Of a stretch of 64,000 bases of DNA, positions 33,485 to 48,400 are shown one piece after another (positions within the stretch are counted from its first letter, which is position 1; every line of letters begins with the position of its first letter). The position numbers and the translations under genes are program-made. The notes under the pieces were generated by a model that was given only the letters and a program-made list of their open reading frames with translations, had not been told where the DNA came from and did not search any database. The stretch is from Ovis canadensis (lineage: Eukaryota > Chordata > Mammalia > Artiodactyla > Bovidae), in assembly GCF_042477335.2 (NCBI RefSeq), contig NC_091248.1:118503501-118567500 (forward strand), given 5' to 3'.

Positions 33485-36400
33485 CTGTGAAGAGAAAAAG
33501 AGCATTAAATGTGCAGTGATAATTTAATTCTGTTAGCGCTTCATCGTTTGAACATAATAAGGAATTTGGACTACATTCTTTTTGACTTCGTACAAAGATA
33601 ACTCAATCTTTAATGAAACAGAAAATGATTTTGAAAATTACAGTTACTGTAACAAAATACTTAATGTAACATTACAGTCTCCTCAAAAAAAGAACCTAAT
33701 GAAATAATTTGCTATAAGTAGAGCAGAGAATTGATACTGGAGCTCAGATTTCAAACAGCGTTTCTTCCTACAGATTCTGTTTTCCATGACAATTTCTGGT
33801 ATGATCAGACCAGCAGGTACATCAGGAGATATCTCCCTCTGCTTAGGGCGGATATCAGAAGAGGAACACAAGAGTTATAGGGCCAAGCCTTTAGGAGCCA
33901 GAAACCAGTGAAGCTAACGGAAGCATCCTTTGTGATAGCAGAGAACATAAGCCTTAAGGCTGCTCCAGGGGATTCCAGGTGCTGAGCTGTCTCCAAGGCC
34001 CTTTGGACAAGGCTGGAGGACAATGTCTGGACTTGGGCGATGGAGGCTGCCTCCAATTAGGATACTCTCAACTGAGGGGAAGGATACTAAATACACCCTC
34101 TGGTGCACGAAGCTGTCACCAGACTCTCAAGTAGACCAGTCTCGAGCACTGTCTCAATAACGTGGTAAGAACACGTCACGTGCTTATTCAACAGAGAGCA
34201 ATGTTTTGAAAGCACAAGGCCTTATTTTGTATTGGCTGTTTCCCAGAAAATACAGAGTTCCAGCGAAGAATATCTAAGGTGCAACAGATATTTTCTCAAG
34301 AGACTCAAGGTTCATTTTAGAACTTGCACGCCACAGTGTTAATTATAGTAATGCTTCTTTTTTAACCCTACGTGGTTTGGCATACACATTTCCTTCAGAA
34401 TTCCCAAATTATATTTAGTGACAGAGAGTACCCCGGAAGAGTACCCTGATTAACAGTTGCAGATGTAAGTCTCTCATCATTTTTTCTGGAATCATGAATG
34501 ACAATACTCATTAGACTCAGGTCAAGGGCAAACGTAACAGCCCTTTCCTTCCTTGAAAAATGAATGTGTCTTTTAGAATAGGAAGACGCTATTTTTCACA
34601 AAAGAATCTTTAAAAGCAGTCAGCAGTGTTGCTGGCTTAAGAAGTGATTTAACCTAACTGCAAGAAGAAATGAACTACTGACACATCCAACAACACGGAT
34701 GAACTGCAGAATGCTTATGCTGACTGGAGGAAGCTGACAAAGACATGGAGTGTATGATTCCATGCGTATGAGGCGCAAGAAGATGCAGAGTAGTCTACAG
34801 CAACAGAAGCGTGGGCCAGCAGTTGCCCGGTGGAGAAAGGTGGGATGGCGAAGAGAAGTGGGGCACAGGCATGACACAGGGGCCGTGAGGAAACTTTGGG
34901 GAGTGACGGACACTTCCTGCCCTGATCCGGATAATGTTTTCACAGGTGTGTATGGACATATGTTAAACCTTCCGGAATTTTATATCTCAAATGCATGCCA
35001 TTTGTTTTAAGCCAATTATTCAACAACAAAAAAGACTACTCTGAATGTTAAAACAAACAAACAAATAAAAAAACAAACAGTGATTTAAGTAAATGTTTTG
35101 AACTCATTTACTTTAAAAAACTACTAGCTAAAGACTGCCCTGTTGGACTAGTGGTTAAGAATTCACCAGCCAGTAGAGGGGACACAGGTTCGATCCCTGA
35201 TCTGGGATCCTACATGATGCGGAGAAAAAGGCTGGGCACCAGAACTACTGAGCTTGTGCTCTGCAACAAAGGAAGCCACTGCAATGAGATGCCCACGCAC
35301 CACAACAAAGAGGAGCTCCTGCTCACCTCAACTAAAAAAAGCCCACGCAGCAGAAGACCCAGCACAGCCAAAGATCAGTAATAAAATAAATATGTAAATC
35401 TTAAGGGAAAAAAACTACTAGTTTATAAAAAAAAAAAAGAAGAAGAAGAAGAGGCACATACTTACCATAAGAATGAAAAAGTAGAAAACCCACATCCATC
35501 CCAGGTTGTCCTGGATCAAAGACACCAAATACTAAAAGGGAAAAAAAGAAATCACAATATAATAAATTAATAAAATGAAGTGGCTAAAAAGTAGATGAAA
35601 CATGGCTCTTCTAGAAAATGAGAAAGGAGTCAGGGTGTGTATAACGTTTCACAGTTTTTAGTGCTCCTGCATATGCGTGCTCCTAATTAAGCTTTACTGA
35701 CAGCCTTCGTTTGGTAAGCTGGCAGAATCCAAATAAAAAATGGAATGGAAGGCCTAAGTCCAAGAGGTCTATATTTTTTTCACTTTGCTATTAAGAGAGA
35801 ATGATGAACAACCTCAAGCTACTTCTGTTTCATCATCGCTTCTTCCAGTGAAAGGTACTGTAACTGATGCTTTTAAAAATACTTCATCTTTTAAGTATAC
35901 CACTCATTTTTCATACACTATTTGCTCACAGGATTACTGCATGACTTCGACACTCTATAGCATATTCTTTTATTTTCAATTACTAAAAAGTACCCAGTAG
36001 CTTTTAACCCATTTTCTTTTTTAAAATTATGGTAAAATACATATAACATACAACTTGCCATTTTAGCAAACTTTCATTGTACATACAACTCAGCAGCACC
36101 AAATACATTCATGTCTTTGCACAATCATCACCATTACCTATTTTCAAACTTTTTCATCACCCCAAACAGAATCTCTGCACCTATGAACTCTCTGCAAGAA
36201 CTCTCCATGGCCCGTCTCCTCAGCCCCTGACAAACTCTAATCTGCTTTCTATTCCTATGAATTTGCCCATTCTAGGTATTTTGTGTTAAGCAGAACCACC
36301 CAATCTGTCCTTTTGTGTGCAGCTGATTTCATTCAACACAATGTTGTTAAGGTTCATTCATGAAGCACACATCAGAACTCCACTCCTTTTTATGGCTGAA

Positions 36401-39400
36401 TAATATTCTACTGCATAGATATACCACATTCTGTTTATCTATTCATCTATCCATGGACATTTTAGTTGTTTCCACCTTGTGGCTATTATGAATAATGCTG
36501 CAATGAATAATGGCAAACAAATAACTGAAACTGTCTTCAAGTCTTTGGAGTACAGCTTACCTGGAGTGGAACTCCAGGTCATAAGTTAATGTTTGCCTTT
36601 TTGAGGAACCATCATAGCATTTTCTACAACAGCTGTGTGGTTTTACATTCCTACCAGCACTGTATGGAATTTCTCCACATCCTCACCAGTACTTACTACT
36701 TTGTTCTACTTTGCTTTAATTACAGACATCCTAATCAGGTGTGAAGTGGTAGTTCATGTTTCTCCTTTGCATTTCCCTAAGAGACTAAGGATGCTAAGAA
36801 TCTTTTCAGGGGTTCACTGACCATTGGTACACATCTGTCATAAGGAGTTGTCCCTATGTTTTCTTCTAAGGGTTTTATTAATTCTTATTAAGAGATTTAT
36901 TAGCTCTTATAGGTATGTGATTCATTTTGAGTTAATTCCTGTACATAATGTAAGGTAAGGGTCCAAATTCATTTTTCTGCAATGTGTACATCCAGCTTTC
37001 CCAGCACCTTTTAGTGAAGAAACCACTCTTTCCCCAATGAATGGTCTTGGTACCCTTCTCAAAACTCAGCTGACCACCCAACATGATCATTTAACCCCTG
37101 TTCTTTGATCACATTATTAGTAAAATTTTTAAGTGGGAGAAATTAGAGGAGATTTAATTTAGCATGAGTGATTTAGCATGGATGGCCTTATGGAAAACAA
37201 AAAAGCTGAGGTGTAATCACCCCTCAGAGGAAGCACAGTGGCCCTCCAAACTCTCTGAATGCTACTTTATCTTTTAAATAGCTTTACCGACATACAATTT
37301 ACATAATACTAAGCTCATATCACTCAATGGATTTTAGTATACTTACAGAGTTGTGCAACCATCACCATAATCTAATTTGAGACCATCTTCATCACCCCAA
37401 GAGAAACCCATTAGGAATCACTCTCCAGACCCACCCAACCCAAAGCAACCACTAATCTAATTTCTTTCTCTATAGATTTGCCTATTCCGGGTATCTCATA
37501 TGAATGAAATCACATAAATAGGTGGTCTTTGGTGACTAGCTCCTTTTACTTAGCATAATAGAGTTGAAGTTCATCCATACTGTAGCATCTATCAAACCTT
37601 CATTTCTCTTGAACTGCCAAATAATACTCCATTAGATGGCTGGATGGCATCACCGACTCAATGCACATGAGTTTGGGTGAACTCCGGGAGTTGGTGATGG
37701 ACAGGGAAGCCTGGCATGCTGCGATTCACGGGGTCACAAAGAGTCGGACACGACTGAGCGACTGAACTGAACTGATATGAATATATCATATTTTACTTAT
37801 CCATTCATCGGTTGATGGACGTAAGGATGTTTCTACTTCTTAGCTATTATAAATAATCATTTGCTATGAAACACATTTCTGTAAAAATGTTTATGTGGAC
37901 ATTTGTTCTCATCTCTCTTGGGAAAACACTGCAGTTTAACCTACTGAACCCCTGTTGTGTGTCAAAAACATATTAAGCATTGGGAACGCGAAGAGGAAGG
38001 ACACAGCACGGTTCTATCCTCAAGGAAGGCAGAGTCTGATACAGGGGATCAATCAGCCAGTCAGTGTGAAACACCACGGCAACTGTTCTACCACAGGCAT
38101 GCACCAACTGCTGTGGAAACCAGCAGGAGAAAGCAGTATTTTTCTTGGGAAGTCAAGGAAAGGCTGGGAGAACAAAGCTATTCAATGTGAATCAGGCGAG
38201 TGCTAGGGACCAAGTTTACAGAATTTTTGTTTTTGTTTTGGCCATACTGTGCGGCATGGAGGATCTTAGTTCTCTGACCAGGTACTGAACCTGTGCCCCC
38301 TGCAGTGGAAGTGAGGAGTCTTAACCACTGGACCACCCAGGGGAGTGTGAAGTTTTTAACATTAAGTCATGAAGTTTGGGGTTTTATACCTCAAACAGTA
38401 AGAAATCATTCAAAACTCAACACACCAGGGGAATAAGTAAAGCAAACAATGATTTACTCTCCTGATTCTGCTTCTAAAACCGTGAAAGTCAGTCTAACGC
38501 TGACCCCGAGTTCCTAGTTAGGGATCTTAAGACTAGCAGGCATTCTAATTAAAAAGAAACTCCTTGAAATGTTCATTACAATCCATCCATCTGATTAACG
38601 AAGAAAACATTAGCTAAGAAGGAAAATCTAAAATACAGTCATTTCAGAAAAGGATGCCCAATACCCTTCATACAAAGACATCTGAACGGGTGGCCAGTAG
38701 CATTTTTTAGCTCCTACTCCAGAGCATAGCAAGAAAACAGAGTCCTCCTACCTTTGCTAAGTTTTCCTTTTTCCCTTTAGCTCCATAATCAAATAAGCTA
38801 ACACCCTGATCCTATAAATCATTCTTTCTACAACCATTCAACAAGTACCTGAGCGTCTCCTGTGTGCCAGGCACCCTTCCTAGGACTGGGGTGACAGCGA
38901 AACCCAAAACACTGCCTCGTGAAGCTCATCTTAGTGGGAGAGACAGACAGTAACAAATAAGCACGCGCTGCATGACCAGGGAGAGGTGCGCATTCAGTTG
39001 GTATATCTCCTGCAGCGGGTTTCCCAGCCGGCACAGCGGTAAAGAACCCACCTGCCAGTGCAAGAGATGCGGGTTCCATCACTGAGTTGGGAAGATCCCC
39101 TGGAGAAGGAAATGGCAACCCGCTCCAGTATTTTCGCCTGGGAAATTCTATAGACAGAGGAGCCTGGTGGGCTACAATCCACGGGGGTCACAAAAAGCCA
39201 GACACGACTAACTAAACAACAACAATCTCCAGCAACATCTGCTCTTGTATTAACCACTCACGATCAGATACCAGTGGTCCAACCCCATTAAGCGAGCAAA
39301 GCATCAATCTTCAAGGCCATCTACTGACCTCAGTGTCAAAACTACAAGCCTTTTTCCTTCCATTCTCTTTCTCCCGACCTCTCTTCATTTATGATCTGAG

Positions 39401-42400
39401 TAACACCCCCACCCCTCAAATTCTGGCTTCCTGTTTCTGTGACCACTGGGCATCCTCTGAGGTTTTGCCCATATTTTCTTTCCCCATTAAACATCACACC
39501 ACTGCCATAGTTTCAGATATTCTATCCATGCAGTTGATTCTCAACTCTACATTTTACAAAATTAGCACTCAATGACTGAGAGTGGTATACCCCAGGAGAG
39601 ACAAATACTCATGACTGCCCCAGAGAAACAATGCCTTTCTGAAGCTGAACAAAAGCAAGAAAGATCAATTAGAATGCTTCTGACAAGGACTTCCCTGGCG
39701 GTCCAGTGGTTAAGACGCTTCCAATGTAGGGGGTGCAGGTTCGACGCCCAGTTGGGGAACTAAGATCCCACACGCTGTGCAGCACAGCCAAAAAAAAGAG
39801 ACAACAGTTCTGACTACCTACAGTAGGCCACTCTTAACCTAGAAGATCTCAAACTTTATCGAGTACACAGGACTCACCAGGATGGCTTGTTGAAATACAG
39901 ATCCCCAGGCCCTCATTCAGCGAGTCCACAGTAAGCTAACTGTTCTGTACTTTAATGAGTTCCCAGATTGATTCTGACGTAAGACATTTATGAACTGTCT
40001 TTTGAAACACAGTTGTAGGAAGCAGAGGAAGCATCTCAGGGAAGCCGCAGGGTCCATGGCAATTTCTGGCGGGGATGTGTGGGAAGAACGTGTGTATGTC
40101 TGTGTTTGGAGGGTGGGAGAGCTGGGGCCTGTGTGTCAAGTGCGGGGTAATGAGAAGCATGGGTCTCCTGGCCTCCCTGAAGTGCCAAGTTCAGGCTGGA
40201 AGAGGAGGCGGTGGGCAGCAGGGACTGAAGGATCTGTCTTACTAAGTGTTCACTTCTTTCTAGACAGGAAGAATCTGAAGGTAAAAGTGGAGGGGACGAA
40301 CTGATAAATGTCGAGGGGCCTTCCATGTTAGGTCACTAAGAACCCAAGGCTTTTAGTACAGCGTACTACAGCACGAGAGCGCCACCTACCGTGGCCCTGC
40401 AGGCGGGGGTAGGCCCTCCCACCGCTAAACACTCCCTATCCAGCCCTCCCTGCCCTCTCACCTGGCCCACCGCAGCTCCAATGCTCCCGGTTCCATCAAC
40501 GATCCCAGTGACGGTCGCCAAAGCCTCACTGCTCCCTTGGATCAGCTCCTGACGACCCAGGTCCGCAGAAATAGCAGAGCTAATCATATTAGAAGGTCCA
40601 CCAATAAAGAATCCTAAAGTCAGAAACAGAACAGGTTCTTAAGTATTAAGACACTACTCGTAACAACGCGTTAGGAATCCATTGAGAATTACGTAAACTC
40701 TAATCCCAATACTCTAACTGGTATGTTGGAGAGAAACAGAAAGAAGGGGGCAAAATTACCTGTAAAAATGGAAACTCCCCCAGATGTAACATCTTAGTTA
40801 GCATCCACTTTCCTCTAGAAAACAGTGAACACAGACCTCTCTAATCCAGTGAAGTGTGCATTCACTGACAACTGTCTGCACTGGTTTATCAAATTCTATT
40901 ATGGCAGAGATGAGTCAGAGTATCTGAATACCCAAATTCAACCAAACAGCGAGAAAGAGAGAGAGAGGAGAAAAAGCGATTTAAACAGTGCAAGGGGTTC
41001 CATCTGCCACTGTTCTCGGTGAGGCTGTCACAGGAATGAGCGCGGTCAGGGCCAAGAGTCTCACAGAGCAGCAGCAGCTTCAACTATCCCATGAGCTCAA
41101 ATTTAATAGGAGTTTTTCTGTAACATGGTCTCTAATGGCACTCAACTGATTCATCTGGGGTTCAAGGGAAGAAATACTGACCAATTCCAACATAGAAGGA
41201 AAAACCAGCTATACTGGACTTCTTGAAAGTTGGTGAACTGGTTTCCAGCGGGGCATTCTTCCTACACCACTTCCGGGAGTGATATCAGCGGGTGTGGGCC
41301 GCAACCAAAAATCGGAGGAAATCTCTAAGGGACGGCTTCCGCCACATCAGGACTGAGGCGGTCACGTGAGAGCAGAGAAGCAGGATCTGGGGGACGCATC
41401 TTTCCTTTACCACCTGAATTTTCTATAATTAAGGCTTTAGAATAGCTCAGCTTGAAGGAGCAGTTTCCTTTTTCCCTTTTTATTTACAGAGGAACAAGAC
41501 AGTGAAATGGAGCCTGTGCCGTACCTGTGATAGCCATCAGAAGCGCATTGATGGACTTGTCGTTTGGAGAACCTGCAAGGAAAGACAGGCACGGGGTGAT
41601 GACGTGAGGAGCGCAGTACGTGTGTCTCCTCCCAACAGTACACAGAGGCCTGGATTCCCATGACCTCACAGATCTCCCCAAGATAGCAAGCGGATACGGC
41701 TCCATCACCACCTCTCCCGACTTTTATTTGTAATGTCTGCCTCTGGCTGGTGCTCAAGCTACTGTGACTTCTAAAAGCTACAGGAAAACTCCTATCTCAG
41801 CAGCATCTTAAGGGACAGATACCAAACCTACTAATTACCATCTTTCCTCTTTTGAAATCTTGTCCCTTTTATTGTTTTATTGGCTCTAATGCTGCACCGC
41901 TGGAGCCTACCCTTGGACAAAGCATATACACTCCCAAGCAAGCTTTTAAACAAACCGACAAAGCACAAGAGATGCCAGTTTCCTCCCCAATGCAAATAAA
42001 ACTACGTAATGGTACTTTTACCACTGTTCACAGGACAATACAAAGATCCCATTTATGCCCTGGCGCCTGGTCTCAACCACCTCCCCAGGGCTGATCACTG
42101 ACTCGAGGCAAGTAAATGCCTTAGTCCTAAGAGATGAGGCAAACAGTTTAGCTGCAAGGAAATACTCACGACTGTATCCAACCAGGGACCCGATGGCCAG
42201 AAGCAGACTGAGAGCTAACACCGGCGCTCTCTTCTGTAACATGTCGGAGATGAAGCCTTGCAGCGTTCCACCTTCCAGCACAAAGAGGTGCAACCCAGTC
42301 AGCATCTCGAAATTAGCTTAGTTACCTGACTCTTGCTTACCACGTACCCTCCACCCGCCGGCAAGATCCTAACACTGGTCTATCCAACAAGACAGCTGAC

Positions 42401-45400
42401 TCTCCTAAAAAAATCTCCTCCATAATTTGCTTTTAGAAAGATCACCTGTCAACTCACATGATGGCAGATGGGGACAGACCACCAGTCAGACACCAAAATC
42501 AGGAAAAATCATCAGACCCACCCTCACTGTTCCTTGCTGTTTTCCCTTCTCCGATCAGCTGTGAAGTCTTTTCTTGCCTTTCCCCCCACCTGCTTTTTAT
42601 TTGAAAGATAATTAATGAGACTCTGTGTGTCACAGGTTATGAGTGAACATAAATATTCACTAAAATTAAATGCAGCAATTATGGTTTGGCAAAAACTAAT
42701 AGGTCAAGATGTTTAAAATAAGTTAATGTGGAGGACTTCCCTGGAGGTCCAGTGGCTAAGACTCTGCAATCCCAATGCAGGTGGCCTAAATTCAATCCCT
42801 GGTCAGGGAACCAGATCCCACATGCTGCAACTGAAGAGTCTGCATGTGGCAGCTAAAGAGCCGAATACCACAATGAAGACTGAAGGTCTCGAGTGCTACA
42901 ACTAAGATCCAGCGCAGCCAAATAAATAAACAGTTAAAAAGAAGAAGAAGAGGTGATGTGGATCCTTGAAGCAACACAGTCACATTCAGATACAGTCCTG
43001 TTTGGAATCTCGGGGCACTGGGACATCTGGCACACCCTCATCAGAATCTGTTCAGGACACAGAAGTATGTGCAAGTCTAAAGGCAGCATCCTCACCTTTG
43101 GCTCTGAGTCTAAGAATGAGGGCACACAAGTTCAGATACAGTAACAGCATATCACCTAAGGATACACTGTATTTTTATGCGCTGAGGGCAGTTTAGTCTG
43201 TCCACAGATCTAAAGGTAAAGACAGGCTACCAAGGTTCTGCCACAGTCATGTAGGTGGTGCCCACTACCGTGCGTTCTGTATATCCATCTGGTTTTGAAG
43301 ATTCCTACTTCCTTGTTTGGGCTTCCCTGGTGGCTCAGTGGTATAGAACCTGCCTGCCAATGCAGGACACGTGGGTGCAATCCCTGATCCAGAAAGAACT
43401 CCTGGAGAAGGAAATGGCAACCCACTCCAGTATTCTTGCCTGGACAATCCTAAAGACAAAGGAGCCTGGCGGGTTACAGTCCATGGGGTCAGAGAGAGTC
43501 AGACACAACTGAGTGACCAGCTATAGCAAAAAGTCACTATTAAAATCTGCTGTGGGGCTTCCCTCATGACTCAGTGGTGAAGAATCCGCCTGCCAATTCA
43601 GGAGACACAGGTTCGATCCCTGATCTGAGAGGACCCCTCATGCCACGGAACAACTAAGTCCATGTGCCGCAACTACCGAGTCTGTGCTGTACAGACCGGA
43701 GGCTGCCACTGCTGAAGCCCACTGCCCTGGGGCCTGTGCTCTGCAACAAGAGAAGCCACAGCAAGGAGAAGTCTGTGTACCTCAACTGGAGAGCAGCCCC
43801 TGTTCTCTGCAACCAGAGGGAAGAAAAAGAACCCAGGCAGCAACGAAGACCCAGCACAGCCAAAAATGATAAATAAGTAAAATCAACTTTAAAAGAATGG
43901 GACGCACAAGTTCAAACCCAGTAACAGCCTAAGGGCACACTGTGCTTTCATATGCGCAGGGCAGTTCAGTCTGTCCACATGTCTACATGTAAACATTACA
44001 GAAAGCCTACCAAGGTTCTGCCACAGCCACGTAGGTGGTACCCAGTAACATGCATGCTGTACGTCTGTCTGACTTTAAAGTTTCCCACTTCCTTGTTGAT
44101 GCTTCCAGCTATAGCAAAAAGTCACTATTAAAGTCTGCTGTGTACAAGGAAGCAAATGCAAAACAAAATAACCCCTGCTATTATTCCTACCTTTACGATC
44201 CGACAGTCAGTACACCAAGCTAGTATGTTTCCCTTCTTCGGCTGTGGGTGATAGGTAAACGAACATAACTCGGATCTCTAACATACAATTAGCTTTAGAG
44301 CTAAGCGATCCCTGGGAGTATACAAAAGGCTCTTAAAGTATACTTAAAGAGATCAGAGAAAGCAACATCCCAGTGCGTCCCAGGACAAAAGAACTGATCC
44401 CGCAACAAAGGACTGAAAAAAAAGAACTCTATATCACAGGGCTGCCGCAGGCTGGGTCTTCTTTTCTATGGACTTTTTTTTTTTTTTAAGAGTCTGGCTA
44501 TTTACCAGTAGGACAGTTTAGGAAAAAGGGCTGTGGAATAAGTGATAAAACTTTAAATGATGCCAGATTTCATAACCCAATAAAATCTGACTAGTGACTC
44601 ACTCTTGCTAGAGGAAAAGATGCTTCACTGGCCGTACCTATAATTCCTCCGACGTCGTACCAGATGGACAACTGGTCAGCTTCGGCCTCCTTCCATCCAA
44701 AGTTGTTACTCAGATAAAAGGGCAACCAGAAGAAGAAGGAGTAATTCACTAACTTCAAGCACGCGTAGGCCAGTGAATACTACAAGGAAAACACCCAGCT
44801 GTCAGCAAGGAGCGAACAGCACAGTGTAACCACCGCTCTAATGCAATTAAACAGCAAAACAAGGCAGAAGAGCTGGGGCCGCATGGTACCTGATTTTAAA
44901 ATTGAATGTTCCTATGAATTCCCATTGCCTGACTTGTCCTAGTCTTCCTCCTCTCTCCTCCCAACTTAGCGTCTAGAAAGGTAGTATAATAAGCCTTGGG
45001 ATTAAAAACACAGAGGACTACTCCCTAACTGTCCCCACTTTCTTCTCCTTTTAGCTTTCTGGTAGAAGCAACCTGGTATTTTGAACCATAAGGCAGGGCA
45101 TGGACTCACATTTCTTTATTTAGATAAAGATAAAAGGTATTCATGCCACCGAGGAGCACTAACCATAAGCAAACGAATCCAGTGAACATCACAGCTTTTA
45201 CTGCAGGTAGTCAACCCTTTCAGGTTCTCCTTCCTTCGAAGTTAATATGATGACCAATGCAAAGCAAAGTGACTGGATTCTAGTTCCAAAGGTCTAAGAA
45301 AAGCATCAGCATGAAAACTACTTTCATAGGGTAGTTTCTGAAAGCTGAGTCAAAAATGAAAGCAGAGGATCATCACGGGCCTTGTGGCTCTAGGTTGAGG

Positions 45401-48400
45401 AGCAAGAGCTCCCATAACATGGCAGTGGGGCTGAGAAACCTATATTCAACACATTATTACCAGGAAATCCTGACATTCAGCATCAAAGGAAGAGGGGGAG
45501 GAGCAGAGAGACTCACTTCAAAGGGTGTCTGGCTAGTATATTCTCTTCCCTGGAGCTGCCACTTATTCCCTAGGTATCACTTGTTTTAAAGGGGCTTTCC
45601 TGGCAGGACCGCCGCCCCCTAGAGAGCCAAATCTCAACCACGAGTGCATTTTGTCCAGACAGCCGGCCACAAAGACAAAGGGATTAAGTTCACCAGATTC
45701 CCTTTATACCCTGTCCATGGCAGGGAACAATAGCTTGTGAAATACAAAGGGATAGCAAGGGAGTGCCACGTTTAGTCACAACAAATCTAAGTCCTGTCTC
45801 AGAAATTAAACTCTTACCAGCAGAATATTTTAATAACTACTGTAAAAAAATAACTAATCATTAGCATCAGAACAGGCCCCCAGGGAACATGCATTTCCCT
45901 GAATCTTTTGGTTGGAGAACTGTGGGAGCTCGCACTTCGATCTGAACTCACGCTTAAACTTTATCTGTTGCCAAGTGTCAGTTCTCTTAGCCTGGGGCAG
46001 GGAGAAGGGAGTAAGTACGAAATAGGACAACCAGCAGACTCTGAATCTGCTTGAGAGGTTGTATTCATAAAGCATCATTAAACCATAAAATTAAAAAGGT
46101 GTTTATTCATAATAACTCGACATTGCAGACTTCAGGGAGGATGGACTGGTAGGCCTTCTATCCACAGGAAGGGGAACTGAGACACAAGGAAGAGCTGAGT
46201 AAAGCCACAGACCTCACAGAAACTTAGTGGATAAGCTGGCAACATAGCCTAGGCCTCTTAACTCCACTCCCGTGCTAGAGGCCTAAAACACCAAGACAGA
46301 AAAACTGTGGCAGAATGGACTCAGTTTAGATGTTAGGAAAAAAGCCTGACTGTGGAGGTTATGCCAACCCTGGAATGCACTACCCAAGGACACTGTGCAG
46401 CACTCTGCTCTGGCCTTTTATAGAAGGGCAAACTATTTTTTTCCCTAGAATGGCAAGAACATTGGCAAAGAAGACAGACTTAACGAACCACTCAAGCCCC
46501 TCTTGATCTACTTATAATTCTATAAGACTTCAACAGGCCAAAAGGCATATATTCAAAAATACCCATTTTTGCCTTCTTACTCAAACTCTAGTATCAGCGT
46601 CAGCAAATTGGGGCTCACGGGCCACTTCCGGTCAGGTCCGCTGGTTCCATGTTGTCTGTGGAGTCCTCTGCTCTACTGAGCTGAGTGGCTGTGGCAGAGA
46701 CTGTACAGTGGCCCCAGAGCTGAAAACATTTACTTTTGGCTCTGCACAGAAAAGGCACCACCCCCCGCACTGGGTATCAGATACAAGCTCAAGCGGTATC
46801 AATAAACAAGCTGAGGGCCACTGTTCCTCTGGACATATATTCCTGAAATAAAGTCTCAAAGAGAAGCTAACTGCTTCAAGGTGCCTTATCCCCAGCAGTG
46901 CTACTATCCAGGCTATGGTATCTCCCAGGCTTCGGTGGGGAGGTTTGAACAGTCCTTACCGCTATAACTCCAGGAAGGCAACAAGCCTGGTAGAAACTTA
47001 TTGCCTTGACTTGGCTCATAGTATTGCCTTCTTGGATTGAATAATTAGGCTCAGCTTCATCTTCATTTTCAGCACCATTAATTAACGGCCTGTGTGAGTC
47101 TTCTTCAAAATTTTCTTCTGTCTCAATACCTGGGATACCTAAAACAACAGCAACAGCCACACTGAGAGGGTGCCTTCAGGTGCCCAACACTGTGCTAAGG
47201 GCTTTACACGTACCATTACTTACGAGGTCCATGCTATTTTTATTTGCGTTTTACAGGAAAAAGTAACTAAGGTTCAGAGTCGAAGGTCAATCAAGGTCAC
47301 ACAGCTAATGAGCAACAAACCCAGGACTCAAATTCTCCTTTATCTGGCTTCAAAGCAATGTTTTTTCAACCACATCATGCTCTCTTTCATACAGAAAAAC
47401 TCGTTAATTACGTACTATTAAACTGACGTGTCTCTTCAGTAAGACTCAAAAGATAGAAGAATCATACATCTATCTGCTTCTGTGGTTTCACTTGTATGTT
47501 CTGCCTGTATGATCTGTATTTAACCACAGATAAGTATTTCACTGAATTATTCTTCTGAAGAAAAAAAGATCTGTCTCAAGAAGCAAAATTCAAAATCCAT
47601 CCATGCTAATTTCAAGCCAATGTCTCCATTATAAAACCTCATTTGCAAATGATGAATTTTCCTGAAACTATAAAAAGGTGAGCCTCACTCCCTCAAACAT
47701 TTGCAGCTGTGCCAGGCGAGGCTGTGGCGTCGACAGGACACAAAACAGCAAGACTGCTCTTTTAATTCACTGAAAGCAGCTCACAGTTCTCCTAGGGAGA
47801 AAGAGCTGGGCTGTTCCAGCCTTGGGTTTCTCTCTGCCGGTGTTAGCAAGACAATCTGAGTAGAAAAGCAGCCTCTCTCACCAATTTCTTCCGGTGACAC
47901 CAGGAGTCCAAAGAAGATGACGATCCCACCAGCAAACTGCACGGCCGCCGTCACCAGGAAGGCATACTGGGGGGGCGGGAAGGGGAGAGGTGCTCCTGAC
48001 ACATCTGGGATGCTCGTTAACCACACCGTCGTGAGAGACACACGTGGGAGGACGGGGCGCCTGGGAAGGAAATGCGCGCAGGGCACCCAGCCTCTGCCAG
48101 GCACTGAGCTAAGTGTTTTACTTGTTTTCTCACAAGTTTTTCCCAGGGACTCTGTGGAGCTCAGAGAGGATAATTAAGGTCTCCTGGACACTGAGTGGTA
48201 CTATTACAACTGGGAAGCCAGAACTGGCTCCAAGAATGGCACTCTTGCCACCACTCAGCCTCACGCAACAGACAGTATCTGCCCTCGGTTTCCCGTTGAG
48301 GGGGGTTACACACTACACACAACATTAATTAATAGGAACTTCCCTGGTGGTCCAGCAGTTAAGAATCTGCCTTGCAATGCAGAGGATGTGGGCTCGATCC

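Noticed and set aside
33683..34108. Minus frames upstream of the SLC37A3 last exon as extra exons
   Set aside because: The frame passes directly from exon k to exon l with a perfect match to the family; nothing is missing between them.
43664..43876. Plus-strand frames of 60-70 codons
   Set aside because: Translation of a CHR SINE body.
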